Shown: piece by piece, positions 18,130 through 26,898 of the stretch
Layout of the letters: every line of letters starts with the position of its first letter
Position numbering within the stretch: position 1 is the stretch's first letter
NCBI RefSeq assembly: GCF_029023865.1
Contig: NZ_CP118969.1
Location: 682,001-746,000, forward strand
Length of the DNA stretch: 64,000 nucleotides
Direction of reading: 5' to 3'
Origin: Lactococcus lactis
GTDB lineage: Bacteria > Bacillota > Bacilli > Lactobacillales > Streptococcaceae
Translations under genes and position numbers: made by a program
Notes under the pieces: generated by a model
What the model was told of the DNA's origin: nothing
The model's input: only the letters and a program-made list of their open reading frames with translations
Database searches by the model: none

Positions 18130-19083
18130 ATGGCAAAACGTATTGTAGTTGCTCTAGGGGGGAATGCTATTTTAACTAGCGACCCTACAGCGCAAGCACA
18201 ATCTATGGCACTTAATAAGACTGCTGCACAATTAATGCCTTTAATAAAAGACAATGATGTTGAAATGGTCGTCACTCATGGAAATGGCCCCCAAGTTAGT
18301 AATTTACTTTTGCAACAACTTGAAAGTAATTCAGTTAAAAATCCGGCAATTCCACTTGATACAGCTGTTGCTATGACTCAAGGGCAAATCGGTTATTGGA
18401 TGGCACAAGCTTTTACAGAAGCTCTTGCTAATAATGGAATGTCTGATGTTCCATTTGTTTCTGTAGTGACAAGAACAGTAGTTGATGCTAATGATGAGGC
18501 TTTTAAAAATCCGACAAAACCTATTGGACCTTTTTATAGCCAAGAAGAGGCTAAAAATATTCAGACTCAATATCCTGATTGGAAATTGATTGAGGATTCT
18601 GGACGAGGTTACCGAAGAGTAGTTCCTTCACCTTTACCTCTCAAAATTGTTGAAGCTAACGCAATTAAACCATTGTTAGAATCATCAGCTTTGGTTACAG
18701 TATCTGGTGGCGGAGGAATTCCTGTTATTGAAAAAAATAAGGGATATCAAGGAGTTGAAGCGGTAATTGATAAAGATTTTTCGGCAGCAAAATTAGCAGA
18801 ACTTGTTGATGCTGATGAACTAGTTATTTTTACCTCTGTCGGTGATGTCTTTTTAAATTTTGGTAAACCCAACCAAAAAGCGTTAGGAGTTGTACCAGTT
18901 AGCGAAATGCGTCAATATCTAGAGGAAGGTTATTTTGCGGCAGGTTCTATGAAACCAAAAGTGGCAGCAGCTGTCGCTTTTGTCGAAAATACTGGTAAGC
19001 AAGCCACGATTACTTCACTTGAAAATGTGGAAAACTTTGTTAAAAGTGGGGCAGGAACACGGATTGTACCCGATTTAGTTTAA
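18130..19083 (+). CDS. aguC: Carbamate kinase of the agmatine pathway
   Basis: The enzyme transfers phosphate from carbamoyl phosphate to ADP, giving ATP, CO2 and ammonia, the energy-yielding last step. The 317-residue protein starts with RIVVALGGNAIL, followed by THGNGPQV, the SPLPLKIVE segment and VSGGGGIPVI, all carbamate kinase signatures. It starts at the ATG 8 bases after AGAGAGG. Its N-terminus (MAKRI) is identical to that of aguA. It ends the agu operon. Arginine deiminase-linked paralogues exist in lactococci, but the location fixes this one to agmatine. Confidence 0.94.
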   Translation: MAKRIVVALGGNAILTSDPTAQAQSMALNKTAAQLMPLIKDNDVEMVVTHGNGPQVSNLLLQQLESNSVKNPAIPLDTAVAMTQGQIGYWMAQAFTEALANNGMSDVPFVSVVTRTVVDANDEAFKNPTKPIGPFYSQEEAKNIQTQYPDWKLIEDSGRGYRRVVPSPLPLKIVEANAIKPLLESSALVTVSGGGGIPVIEKNKGYQGVEAVIDKDFSAAKLAELVDADELVIFTSVGDVFLNFGKPNQKALGVVPVSEMRQYLEEGYFAAGSMKPKVAAAVAFVENTGKQATITSLENVENFVKSGAGTRIVPDLV

Positions 19084-19155
19084 AAAAAGTATTTTTCAAA
19101 ATAATTTATTTAAAATTTGAAATAAAAAGAATTTAAGTAGGTTACCCATTTTAAT

Positions 19156-19184
19156 TTGACAAAAAGTATAGCTAGTGCTATACT
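19156..19184 (+). promoter_or_regulatory. Promoter of the M-box-controlled operon
   Basis: TTGACA (19156-19161), 17 bases, TATACT (19179-19184) with a TGC extended -10. This is close to consensus. The spacer and -10 also form GTATAGC/GCTATAC with a following T run, so the same DNA could serve as the terminator of the upstream agu operon. Transcription should start near 19191, about 15 bases before the riboswitch. Confidence 0.75.
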
Positions 19185-19204
19185 TTTTTGTAGTAAATAA
19201 AAAC

Positions 19205-19368
19205 TAATCATATTAGGTGAGGTTACTCTGAAGAACATAGGTTATCGCTCAAAACTGTCGAGAGACAATAATGGGTAAAGCAGGACTAGTCGAATCAAGG
19301 CTTTTCCAAGATAACTAGAAATATCATTTCTTACGTCTCAGAAAGCCAAAACTCAAATGTCGTGATTA
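19205..19368 (+). promoter_or_regulatory. M-box (ykoK) magnesium riboswitch aptamer
   Basis: The leader carries the conserved M-box blocks in order: TTAGGTGAGG (19213-19222), CTCAAAACTGTCGAGAGAC, AATGGGTAAAGCAGG, and an AAAGCCAAAACTC segment near the 3' side. TAATCA (19205-19210) and TGATTA (19363-19368) can close P1. M-box RNAs bind Mg2+ and turn off Mg2+ transport genes. Identification is by motif comparison from memory; a covariance search was not possible. Confidence 0.8.
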
Positions 19369-19396
19369 AATAGACTAATAATCTATTGATTTTGAG

Positions 19397-19427
19397 AGCC
19401 TCCCTTTATATGAAAAGGAGGCTTTTT
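19397..19427 (+). terminator. Riboswitch expression platform: terminator whose 3' arm is the ribosome binding site
   Basis: AGCCTCC (19397-19403) and GGAGGCT (19417-19423) form a 7-bp GC-rich stem followed by TTTT and then the ATG at 19428. The GGAGG in the 3' arm is also the only ribosome binding site of the permease. TTTGAG just before the stem can pair with CTCAAA at the end of the aptamer, giving a candidate anti-terminator. Confidence 0.8.
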
Positions 19428-21185
19428 ATGTCAAGAAGAAAATATCTTGATACAAAACAACCAAAAGTAAAATCTATTATGGGTGATTTTATTTTAATTG
19501 GTATTATTTGTTTGTTTGCATTTATTCTTATTGTGACACAAATAACTATTAACCAACCCCTTTCATCGTTACCGTCTCAAAGTTCAGTGGATGATGTCAA
19601 GAAAATGCACGATTTTTTATCTATTGGAAACCTTGCGTATTTTTCAATGCGAACAATGTTTCGCATGATTGTAGGAATGATGTGGTCAATTTTATTCTCT
19701 GTTATTTGTGGTGTATTGGCAATTAAGTTTAAAACTGCAAGAAGAATTATTTTGCCGATGGTCAATTTCTTAGAATCAGTTCCTTTATTAGGTTTCATGA
19801 CATTCACTACTGCATTTTTACTTGGATTATATCCAGGTAATGTAATGGGAGCTGAAGCGCTTGCCATTTTTGCAGTATTTACTGGACAAGCATGGAACAT
19901 CATGTTGTCACTTTACCAAATAATGGAAGTAGTTCCCAAAGATTTGAAAGAAGTAACATCACAATTTCGATATAGTGCTTGGGAAAAATTTTGGCGTCTT
20001 GAATTTGTATATTCAATTCCAGGCCTACTATGGAATCTTGTCATATCTCAGTCAGCAGCATGGTTTGCCATTGTTGCAAGTGAACAGGTTACCGTCGCAA
20101 TCCCTAAGTCTGAAACTTTAATTTTGCCAGGAATTGGCTCTTATATTCAAGTTGCATTAGATCGTGCAGACTTTAAAGCTTGTGGTTTCGCTGTTATTGC
20201 TTTAATTATTAATGTCGTCATACTAAATTTCTTAGTTTTTCAACCTTTGGTTAAAGCTACTTATTATTATCGTTATGATGAAGGAACAACTCAAGGTAAT
20301 CCTCCAAAATCAATTGTATACAATTTAGTAAAAGCATCTAATTTTGGAAAAATATTAATGAAATGGATTCAAAAAATAAAAGATTTCTGGATTTTTAAGT
20401 TAGCTAGAGTTTGGTATATTCTTAGGATAAATCTTATTTTTAAATATCTAGGAAAAGTTAAGAAATATATTTCAATCATTTGGTATATCCTTTTAGGGTA
20501 TGCGGTTGTTATCTCTGCTATTAAACTTTATAGATTCTTACCTCATGAAGATTTTTCAATAATCCCTCACTTAATGCTTTTAACTACATTGAGGGTAGTA
20601 TTAGCAATGCTTATAGCAGCAGCGATTTTTACACCTCTTGGGGTTTGGGTTGCAAGTAACAAAAGACGTTTAAGCTTTATCCAACCAATTGGACAAGTTG
20701 TTGGATCGATTCCTTCAAACGTATATACTCCATTCATAGTAATTTTTATTAGTTTAGGGTATAAGCAACTTGAGTGGTGGATTTTGCCGCTAATCATGGT
20801 TGGTTGTCAATGGTATTACTTTTTCAATGTTATTGCTGGGTATTTAGCAATACCAGATGATATAAAAGAAGTCACAAAAATTTTTCCATTATCCAAGTTT
20901 AAGTGGTGGACTCGCTATCTCATTCCATCAATGTTTCCGTACTTGATAACAGCTATCATAAATGCTGCGGGAGCAGCATGGAATGCAGATATAGCAGCGG
21001 AAAGCCTACAGTGGGGTAAAGAAACAATAAATGTTACTGGCTTAGGGCAATATATTGCTGTGAATGATGGAATTAAAGATAAATCAGCACTTGGTACTTT
21101 GGCGATGTGTGCTGTAGTAGGATTGTGTATTATATTCGTTTGGCAACCACTTTACAAATATGCTAGAGAAAAATTCCATTATTAA
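19428..21185 (+). CDS. Fused double ABC permease under M-box control
   Basis: An integral membrane protein with two binding-protein-type permease halves joined in one chain of about 585 aa. Each half has its own EAA-like loop: [20 protein letters not shown] near residue 175 and [20 protein letters not shown] near 480, both resembling the SsuC/TauC (nitrate/sulfonate) family. A basic linker of about 60 residues separates the halves. The start was moved from an upstream TTG to the ATG at 19428, which follows AAGGAGG. The next gene supplies the ATPase, and no substrate-binding protein is near. The M-box suggests Mg2+ or another divalent ion rather than sulfonates, which is inference. Confidence 0.85.
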   Translation: MSRRKYLDTKQPKVKSIMGDFILIGIICLFAFILIVTQITINQPLSSLPSQSSVDDVKKMHDFLSIGNLAYFSMRTMFRMIVGMMWSILFSVICGVLAIKFKTARRIILPMVNFLESVPLLGFMTFTTAFLLGLYPGNVMGAEALAIFAVFTGQAWNIMLSLYQIMEVVPKDLKEVTSQFRYSAWEKFWRLEFVYSIPGLLWNLVISQSAAWFAIVASEQVTVAIPKSETLILPGIGSYIQVALDRADFKACGFAVIALIINVVILNFLVFQPLVKATYYYRYDEGTTQGNPPKSIVYNLVKASNFGKILMKWIQKIKDFWIFKLARVWYILRINLIFKYLGKVKKYISIIWYILLGYAVVISAIKLYRFLPHEDFSIIPHLMLLTTLRVVLAMLIAAAIFTPLGVWVASNKRRLSFIQPIGQVVGSIPSNVYTPFIVIFISLGYKQLEWWILPLIMVGCQWYYFFNVIAGYLAIPDDIKEVTKIFPLSKFKWWTRYLIPSMFPYLITAIINAAGAAWNADIAAESLQWGKETINVTGLGQYIAVNDGIKDKSALGTLAMCAVVGLCIIFVWQPLYKYAREKFHY

Positions 21186-21202
21186 AAAGGGAGGAAATAA
21201 GA

Positions 21203-22000
21203 ATGGAAAAGAAAAATTTAATAAAAGTAACTTCACTCTGCAAAGATTATGGAGTAGAAAGATCAAAGAAATATATACAAGTTCTGAAAGACATAAACTT
21301 TACCGTAAAGGAAGGAGAATTTGTAAGTCTTATTGGACAATCAGGAGCAGGGAAATCGACATTATTGAGAAGTTTAGCTGGTCTTGTTCATCCAAGTCAT
21401 GGAGAAATCATCTTTGAAGGAAAAAAGATTAAAGAACCGGATCCAAACATTAGTATGGTTTTTCAGAATTTTGCTCTATTCCCATGGTTAAATGTTTATA
21501 AAAATGTTTCATTTGGCATAGATAATAATTTGAAAATATCTAAAAATGAAATTAATGATAGAGTAAAAAAACTAATAAAAATGATTGGGCTAGAGGGCAA
21601 TGAAAAATCATATCCAAGAGAAATTTCTGGCGGAATGAAACAAAGAGTAGGATTTGCTAGAGCTTTAGCCGCAGAACCTACATTATTATTACTTGATGAA
21701 CCTTTTTCTGCTTTAGATGTTGTAACATCCAAACAGCTGTCAGATCAACTAATAAGTATGTGGTTAAGTCAACAAATTGTCACAAAATCAATTGTAATGA
21801 TTACGCACGATATAGAACAAGCAGTGCAGATGTCTGATAGGATTATATTGTTAGATTCAAATCCAGGGAGGATTGCGAAAGTTTACAACATTGATATCCC
21901 AAGAAATCAAAGAACTATAAGTAGTATCTCAAGTATTGTTGAAGAAATTACTAATGAGATGGTAGTCATGACAGAACTTAAGGTTAATAAAAATTTTTAG
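21203..22000 (+). CDS. ABC transporter ATPase, SsuB/TauB-like
   Basis: The 265-residue ATP-binding subunit of the preceding permease. Walker A is GQSGAGKST (about residues 43-51), the Q-loop is in [12 protein letters not shown], the signature is ISGGMKQR and Walker B is LLLLDEP with the SALDV D-loop. The FPWLNVYKN segment is typical of nitrate/sulfonate-type ATPases. GGGAGG precedes the ATG, 17 bases after the permease stop. It is in the M-box operon. A substrate cannot be deduced. Confidence 0.9.
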   Translation: MEKKNLIKVTSLCKDYGVERSKKYIQVLKDINFTVKEGEFVSLIGQSGAGKSTLLRSLAGLVHPSHGEIIFEGKKIKEPDPNISMVFQNFALFPWLNVYKNVSFGIDNNLKISKNEINDRVKKLIKMIGLEGNEKSYPREISGGMKQRVGFARALAAEPTLLLLDEPFSALDVVTSKQLSDQLISMWLSQQIVTKSIVMITHDIEQAVQMSDRIILLDSNPGRIAKVYNIDIPRNQRTISSISSIVEEITNEMVVMTELKVNKNF

Positions 22001-22028
22001 TAGGTAAAAGAAAGGAAGAAAAATTAAT

Positions 22029-23177
22029 ATGATTCCACATAGGAGAAAAAGAAATAATAAAATAAAAAAAATGGTCGGATTTCTCATATCTCTAGTAATA
22101 ATAATAGCAGTTGGAGTATTCGGGTATATCGCTATGGCCAATCATCGCTTAAATAATATATTAGACAAGGGTTATCATAAAGTTGATAATAACTATAAAT
22201 CTGAGAAACATAAAGATACAGAGTCATTTTTGATCATGGGTTTAGATAATACTCAAGAGAGAAATTTGGGAACGACGCGAACGGATGCGATGATGATTAT
22301 TACAATTAACAAAAAAACAAAAACGACAACTTTTTGTAGTATCCCTCGCGATAGTTTTGTTCAAATTGATTCAAAATCATACAAAGGTATGCAACGGATA
22401 GAAGCTGCCTATACTTATGGAGGACCTTCGGCTTCAGTTAACACGGTAGAAAAAACTTTTAATATTCCTATTGATCATTATTGTGTTTTTAATTTCAATT
22501 CATTTATTAAGCTTATTGATGCTATAGGTGGAATTGATATTGATGTTGAAAAGTCATTTATGGGTACTGATGAAAGTGGTATTGAGTCTATAAAGTTTAA
22601 TTCAGGTGAGCAACACTTAGATGGTGCCAAGGCTCTTTCATATGCTAGAGAACGACATGTAGATACAGATATTATGAGAGGTTTCAGGCAACAAAAGGTA
22701 ATTTCAGCAGTTGAGGAGAAGTTAAAATCAATGACTTCTTTCACTAATTTATATTCTATTATTGATTCTTTAGATGATAATATTCAGACTGATATCACAC
22801 CAAAAGATATTAAAGAGCTTATTTCTAACGCTTTAACTTTTAGTAATTACTCTAAACAACAATTAACTTTTGATTGGAGAACTTTCAGTAACCAAGGAAG
22901 AAGTATGGTAGAACTCTATAAAGATAGTATCAAATTTGTCAGTCATAAATTAAGAGTCTCTCTCGAATTAGATCGTAAAAATGAGACTGATAACAATGGA
23001 TATTCCTTCCATACAAATGGTGACTATCTTTATCAAAGTGACTATACTGTCCAGAATCCAGAAGCTGAAGCACAAGAAGATACTTCAACGAATGGAAATA
23101 CATATATTGGGACAAGCGGTAATACAACTACTGGCCCTCTGCCTAATATTAAGACTTCAAATGGTTTTATTAAGTAA
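22029..23177 (+). CDS. Second LCP (LytR-CpsA-Psr) family protein, in the M-box operon
   Basis: The 382-residue protein has a short basic cytoplasmic start, one membrane segment at about residues 17-38 and an LCP domain at about 62-220: LIMGLDNTQ, GTTRTDAMMI, SIPRDSFV and YARERHVDTDIMRGFRQQ contain the expected Arg/Asp residues. A hydrophilic tail rich in Asn, Thr and Gly ends the protein. It lies 28 bases after the ATPase gene, with AAAGGAAG before the ATG, and so is likely controlled by the same Mg2+ riboswitch. It lacks the long charged N-terminus of the LCP protein at 11793. The Mg2+ link may reflect teichoic acid binding of Mg2+, which is inference. Confidence 0.88.
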   Translation: MIPHRRKRNNKIKKMVGFLISLVIIIAVGVFGYIAMANHRLNNILDKGYHKVDNNYKSEKHKDTESFLIMGLDNTQERNLGTTRTDAMMIITINKKTKTTTFCSIPRDSFVQIDSKSYKGMQRIEAAYTYGGPSASVNTVEKTFNIPIDHYCVFNFNSFIKLIDAIGGIDIDVEKSFMGTDESGIESIKFNSGEQHLDGAKALSYARERHVDTDIMRGFRQQKVISAVEEKLKSMTSFTNLYSIIDSLDDNIQTDITPKDIKELISNALTFSNYSKQQLTFDWRTFSNQGRSMVELYKDSIKFVSHKLRVSLELDRKNETDNNGYSFHTNGDYLYQSDYTVQNPEAEAQEDTSTNGNTYIGTSGNTTTGPLPNIKTSNGFIK

Positions 23178-23230
23178 TTAAGATAAATAGCCCCTATCAT
23201 AGGAGCTATTTATCTTAATTACTTAATAAA
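23166..23230. terminator. Very long inverted-repeat bidirectional terminator
   Basis: Two perfect 26-base arms (outer end TTTATTAAGTAATTAAG, inner end AAATAGC) flank a centre that adds four more pairs (CCTA/TAGG) after one mismatch. The repeat covers the last codons and the stop codon of the LCP gene and lies between it and a convergent protease gene. Confidence 0.85.
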
Positions 23231-23264
23231 ATATTTACAATTAGAAGGGCAATCACAGAATGAA

Positions 23265-23921
23265 TTAGTGATGGGATAGGATTACAAGGATAAAAATAAT
23301 CCAATCATAGGTAATATGAATAAGTAAACCTGTATACAAGGAGTCGCTCCTTAAAGAGGCAAGGGTAAAGGGAATTCTCGCGGCTGCAATAATAAAAATA
23401 ACTTGGGCAAAATTCCAGTCGTAAGTAGGTAAATGTAGAAATCCGAATATTAAAGTGGATATGATAACCGCAACAATTAAAGCTTTGCGTTTTCCACCTA
23501 ATAAGTTTGCGATAATTATAAGTAAAATTATTGTAATTAACTCTTCCCCTAAAAGCATAGGAATTGTCTTAAGAAGTCCAAAAAGAGTCATTCCATCTGC
23601 TACTGGATTAGAATTTGGAGAACTTCTTAATAGTATTTTAGTAATTAGAATGCCAACTCCAGCAAAAATATAAGCACCTATAAGTCCAGCAAAATAAGTA
23701 CTCACTATTTTTTGAGGTTTAGAAAAAGTGTAAGAAATTCCCTTTTTCCCAAAAAGAATGTAAAGGCTGATAAATCCAGCAATAGCTAAGGAAAAAGGAG
23801 CAATAACTGGCAGCCCAAAAGATAATGCTAAAAACCCAGCTAATAGTAAAATCAGTGATAGAGGAACTGCTGATTTGCTCATAGGTGCGGTAAAAAGTTT
23901 TTTCAAAAGAGAAACCTCCAA
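23265..23921 (-). CDS. CPBP family intramembrane metalloprotease
   Basis: The 218-residue protein has about six membrane segments and the CPBP (Abi/CAAX protease) motifs: a Glu pair in LLGEELITII, FGFLHL with the first metal His, and HITYDW with the second His. Relatives process prenylated or bacteriocin-linked peptides or confer bacteriocin self-immunity. GGAGG precedes the ATG. It is convergent with the M-box operon and upstream of nothing obvious, so a target cannot be named. A second family member is at 34590. Confidence 0.82.
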   Translation of the reverse strand: MEVSLLKKLFTAPMSKSAVPLSLILLLAGFLALSFGLPVIAPFSLAIAGFISLYILFGKKGISYTFSKPQKIVSTYFAGLIGAYIFAGVGILITKILLRSSPNSNPVADGMTLFGLLKTIPMLLGEELITIILLIIIANLLGGKRKALIVAVIISTLIFGFLHLPTYDWNFAQVIFIIAAARIPFTLASLRSDSLYTGLLIHITYDWIIFILVILSHH

Positions 23922-24050
23922 AATTTAGATAGATTGACAAGCCTAATAAAGCTATTTAAATAAGTATAACATGAATAAAAATTTTTTAAGGAATATAAAC
24001 AATGGATAAAAATAGGTAGCTTAAAAGTGTATTTGAAAAAATCTGACAAC

Positions 24051-24090
24051 AAAAAAAGCACCTACTCTATATCCTAAAGTAGATGCTTTT
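24051..24090 (-). terminator. Terminator after the 52-codon gene
   Basis: On the minus strand, AAAAGCATCTACT pairs with AGTAGGTGCTTTT with one mismatch, followed by a T run. It lies about 35 bases after the small gene, which supports that gene being real. Confidence 0.8.
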
Positions 24091-24124
24091 ACGGTGAGGG
24101 ATGTTCATCCATTGACTTATTCTC

Positions 24125-24283
24125 CTATACTATTTTTTCTAAATTGTGTGTTGCTTCTTCAATTGTATTACCAATACCAAAAATTTGAGGTTTGTTAGCC
24201 AAAAAAGCTTGAAACACATTTTTTGAAGTATCAAGTTGAATACTATACTCAAAAAATTTATTTTTGTTAGTGTATGTCATCAT
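24125..24283 (-). CDS. Small HicB-like protein, 52 aa
   Basis: A short open frame with good signals: AAGGAGA eight bases before an ATG-ATG start, 52 codons and a terminator just after it. The sequence ends with IFGIGNTIEEATHNLEKIV, which resembles the GxTxEEAxxNxxEA helix of HicB antitoxin-type folds. The N-terminal part (YTNKNKFFEYSIQLD) would be the first strand. No HicA toxin or DNA-binding domain is next to it. The assignment is from pattern only, so the role is unknown. Confidence 0.6.
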   Translation of the reverse strand: MMTYTNKNKFFEYSIQLDTSKNVFQAFLANKPQIFGIGNTIEEATHNLEKIV

Positions 24284-24553
24284 AATACATTCTCCTTTCT
24301 TTTTTTAACGAAAGGGACTATAACAATCACAACGAAATTCCAAGTTCAGTTTAACACAAAAACAAAGTATTTGCAATATACGAGAAAATTAATAGGTAAT
24401 AAAGTATTTGCCCTTAGATTGAAATTTAAAATCAGGTTTATGATATTTTGATAAAATATCTGTTAATCCAATCCTTTTAGAGATAAACAGGGCAATATTT
24501 TTCCGAAAAAGAACTAAAAAAAATAAAAAAGAAGGAATAATCCTTCTACTATA

Positions 24554-25093
24554 TTAAATATTTTCTAAGTGCCCTTTTTTATCTTTAGCTATTAAGTAGT
24601 AGGCGCACGCTGCAATGGCCCAGGCCCAAACAATATGTCCAAAGAACTCAGAAAAGTGTTCGTCGAAAGGTTGGTTCCAAGGAGCAGGAACTGTTCCCAT
24701 AGCTGGCATTAAGATAATATGCCAGATAATCCATATTACAATACCATAAGCAGCACCTTGCCATAAAGTGATAGCTTTCCAGTATTGCGCTATAAAAATA
24801 AATAATGCAGCAAAGAAAATTGAAAAACTAAAGTGAAGAATCAAAGAGAACCAAAATACTTTTTGATCTTGAGAATATAAAATGTATGAGTGGGTGAGAG
24901 AAGATGGCACACCAAACTGTTCCATCATATGTTGTGGAGGGTTGGTTAAATTACGAGCAATAGTTCGTGGCGGAAGAATTGCTTCCCAACCAATTTTAAC
25001 CATTCCAGAAATCATACCTGAAATAAATCCGAACCAAATGCTTTTGAGAATAATTTCTTTTAGAGAAGCAATTGGTTTTCTTAATGAGAACAT
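24554..25093 (-). CDS. YagU-like (DUF1440) inner membrane protein, copy A
   Basis: The 179-residue protein has about four membrane segments and matches the YagU/DUF1440 family. It shares most of its length with the protein at 28322, including SGMVKIGWEAILPPRT, NPPQ.MMEQ, YSQDQKVFWF and HFSEFFGHIVWAWAIAA. The family is linked to acid resistance in enterobacteria, but its mechanism is not known. A ribosome binding site (AAAGGAG) precedes the ATG. Copies A and B flank a 3.2-kb segment in opposite orientations. Confidence 0.8.
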   Translation of the reverse strand: MFSLRKPIASLKEIILKSIWFGFISGMISGMVKIGWEAILPPRTIARNLTNPPQHMMEQFGVPSSLTHSYILYSQDQKVFWFSLILHFSFSIFFAALFIFIAQYWKAITLWQGAAYGIVIWIIWHIILMPAMGTVPAPWNQPFDEHFSEFFGHIVWAWAIAACAYYLIAKDKKGHLENI

Positions 25094-25264
25094 ATTAATA
25101 CTCCTTTCTTATGTCCTCTATTCTAACAAAAAGTTAAATGTAATTCAAAAATACCAGAGGATTCAGTGTTTTTGATGCTATCTTCCAAAATTGTAAACAA
25201 AGGAAGTAAAAAAATTGCTACTAGATATTTAAAAATCCCCACAGAAATTTCTGTGAGGAAATAA

Positions 25265-26440
25265 TTATATATCGTACTTTCCTGTATGCAAAGTCCTGAT
25301 TGATTCGCCTCCGGGTAAAGGAGGTAAGCCAAGAGAATCTTCACGGCTAAAGGCTTCAAGTAATCCAGGAGTTAAGTGAGAATACTCAACTGTTTCCGGA
25401 CTAATCTTATGAAGAATTGTGTCCCCTTTTCCTTCAGTAACTTTTTTAGCAAAGTTAGGGTCAATCAAAGTTCCACGAGCAACAGCAATTAAATCAGCAT
25501 AGTTTTCAATCGCATCAGTAGCTGTATCCTCCCCAAAAATACCACCGACAATAAGAAGTTTTGTTTTATCATCAAAGATTTCTCTAAAAAGTTCAGCATA
25601 AGATTTTTCGCTATTTTCAGGTTTAGAATTGTATCCTGCCCATAATGAAAGATGGATATAATCAAGTTCATATTTAATTACTTCAGAGATAAGTGAGAGA
25701 GCTTCTTTATAATCATAGCCAACATTTTTTCCATGAAGTTCTTCAGGAGAAATACGGTAACCAATGATAAAGTCTTTAGGAGCATATTCATCAACGATTG
25801 CTTTTACTTCTTTAACAACAGCTAGCGGAAAGGCCATTCGATTTTCCAGTGAACCACCCCATTTATCTGTGCGAAGATTAGAAAGTTTTGAGAAAAATTG
25901 TTGAATTAAATAATGATTGGCTCCATGAATTTCAACACCGTCAAAACCAGCATCAATTGCACGTTTTGTGGCTTTACCAAAATCAAGAATGATAACATCA
26001 ATCTCTGTTAGTGTGAGTTCACGAACAGGGTAATCTAAGAAAGAAAAATCGATAGCAGAAGGAGCCACCACATCTAATCCATTAACATGACGTCCTACAG
26101 CGGCTCGCCCAGCATGATGAATTTGAAGAATAGCTTTATTTCCATCTTTTTTTAGAGCCTGTGCAGTTTTGCGTAGTCCTTCAAGATGAGCGTCAGAATA
26201 AGCTCCTAGTTGTTCAGGATATCCTGGCACATATGCTGGTCCACCATTTTCACTTACATAATGGAATTCTGTAATTAACATACCTGCCGCTTGTGAACGG
26301 GCAGAGTAATATTGAATAGTATCATCAGAAGCGAAACCACCTTTTAAACCAGAATGAGTTTGCATTGGAGACATTACAATACGGTTGTTTAAAGTTGCCC
26401 CATGACGTAAGGTAACATGATCAGTTAGTTGATTTGACAT
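25265..26440 (-). CDS. NADH:flavin oxidoreductase, Old Yellow Enzyme family
   Basis: A cytoplasmic FMN enzyme of 391 aa that reduces activated C=C bonds or related electrophiles with NAD(P)H. The TIM-barrel signatures are present: RIVMSPMQTHSGLKGGF at the N-terminus, LQIHHAGRA, and the substrate-binding His-Asn pair in FDGVEIHGANHYLIQQF, followed by RTDKWGGSLENR and AVARGTLIDP. It lies 91 bases downstream of an ArsR-type regulator on the same strand, which probably controls it. An oxidative or electrophile-stress role is inference. Confidence 0.9.
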   Translation of the reverse strand: MSNQLTDHVTLRHGATLNNRIVMSPMQTHSGLKGGFASDDTIQYYSARSQAAGMLITEFHYVSENGGPAYVPGYPEQLGAYSDAHLEGLRKTAQALKKDGNKAILQIHHAGRAAVGRHVNGLDVVAPSAIDFSFLDYPVRELTLTEIDVIILDFGKATKRAIDAGFDGVEIHGANHYLIQQFFSKLSNLRTDKWGGSLENRMAFPLAVVKEVKAIVDEYAPKDFIIGYRISPEELHGKNVGYDYKEALSLISEVIKYELDYIHLSLWAGYNSKPENSEKSYAELFREIFDDKTKLLIVGGIFGEDTATDAIENYADLIAVARGTLIDPNFAKKVTEGKGDTILHKISPETVEYSHLTPGLLEAFSREDSLGLPPLPGGESIRTLHTGKYDI

Positions 26441-26531
26441 ATTTTTATCCTGTTATTATTATATTTGGAAAGTAGATTATTAAAACTATAATTCGAGAAA
26501 TGTCGATATGAAGAAATAAAAAGAAAGTTAA

Positions 26532-26834
26532 TTATAACTCTTCTAATATGAAATTTTTAAAATCGGAAATCATCTCCTCATTTCGACGATAATAGGTCCA
26601 TTTACCAATGCGAGTAGCAATTAATAAATTGTCTTTTTCTAACATAGATAAATAATGAGAAGTAGTAGACTGAGTTAAGTTCAGTAATTTTTGGATTTCA
26701 CCTACACAAACACCCGTTTCAACTTCATCTACTTTAGTTTCGTTGTAGAAATGTTTTTTTGGTTCTTTGAGTAAAGTAAGAATCTTCAATCGATATTCAT
26801 TTGATAGGGTTTTAAAAGTTTCCACATTTTCCAT
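26532..26834 (-). CDS. ArsR-family transcriptional regulator
   Basis: The 100-residue protein is a small winged helix regulator: NEYRLKILTLLKE (helix 1-2), VCVGEIQKLLNLTQSTTSHYLSMLEKDNLL (recognition helix) and RIGKWTYYR (wing). A single Cys lies just before the recognition region (GVCVGE), and no classic metal-binding CxC is seen, so it may sense thiol-reactive compounds rather than metal. It is directly upstream of the Old Yellow Enzyme gene, in the same orientation, and is probably its regulator. Confidence 0.85.
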   Translation of the reverse strand: MENVETFKTLSNEYRLKILTLLKEPKKHFYNETKVDEVETGVCVGEIQKLLNLTQSTTSHYLSMLEKDNLLIATRIGKWTYYRRNEEMISDFKNFILEEL

Positions 26835-26898
26835 AAGTCTATTATATCGAAAAAATACGATGTGTCAATATAAAAGATTTTGGGAGTAAGTTAAATAC

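Noticed and set aside
19162-19189. GTATAGC/GCTATAC hairpin as a simple agu terminator
   Set aside because: It is also the spacer and -10 of a near-perfect promoter. I kept the promoter as the main call and mention the terminator option there.
19386-19427. TTG start 14 codons upstream of the fused permease ATG
   Set aside because: It lies in the riboswitch expression platform. The ATG at 19428 follows the GGAGG of the hairpin's 3' arm.
24236-24451. 71-codon + strand frame in the gap after the YagU gene
   Set aside because: It overlaps the small HicB-like gene and its promoter on the other strand, has no ribosome binding site and an unlikely composition.
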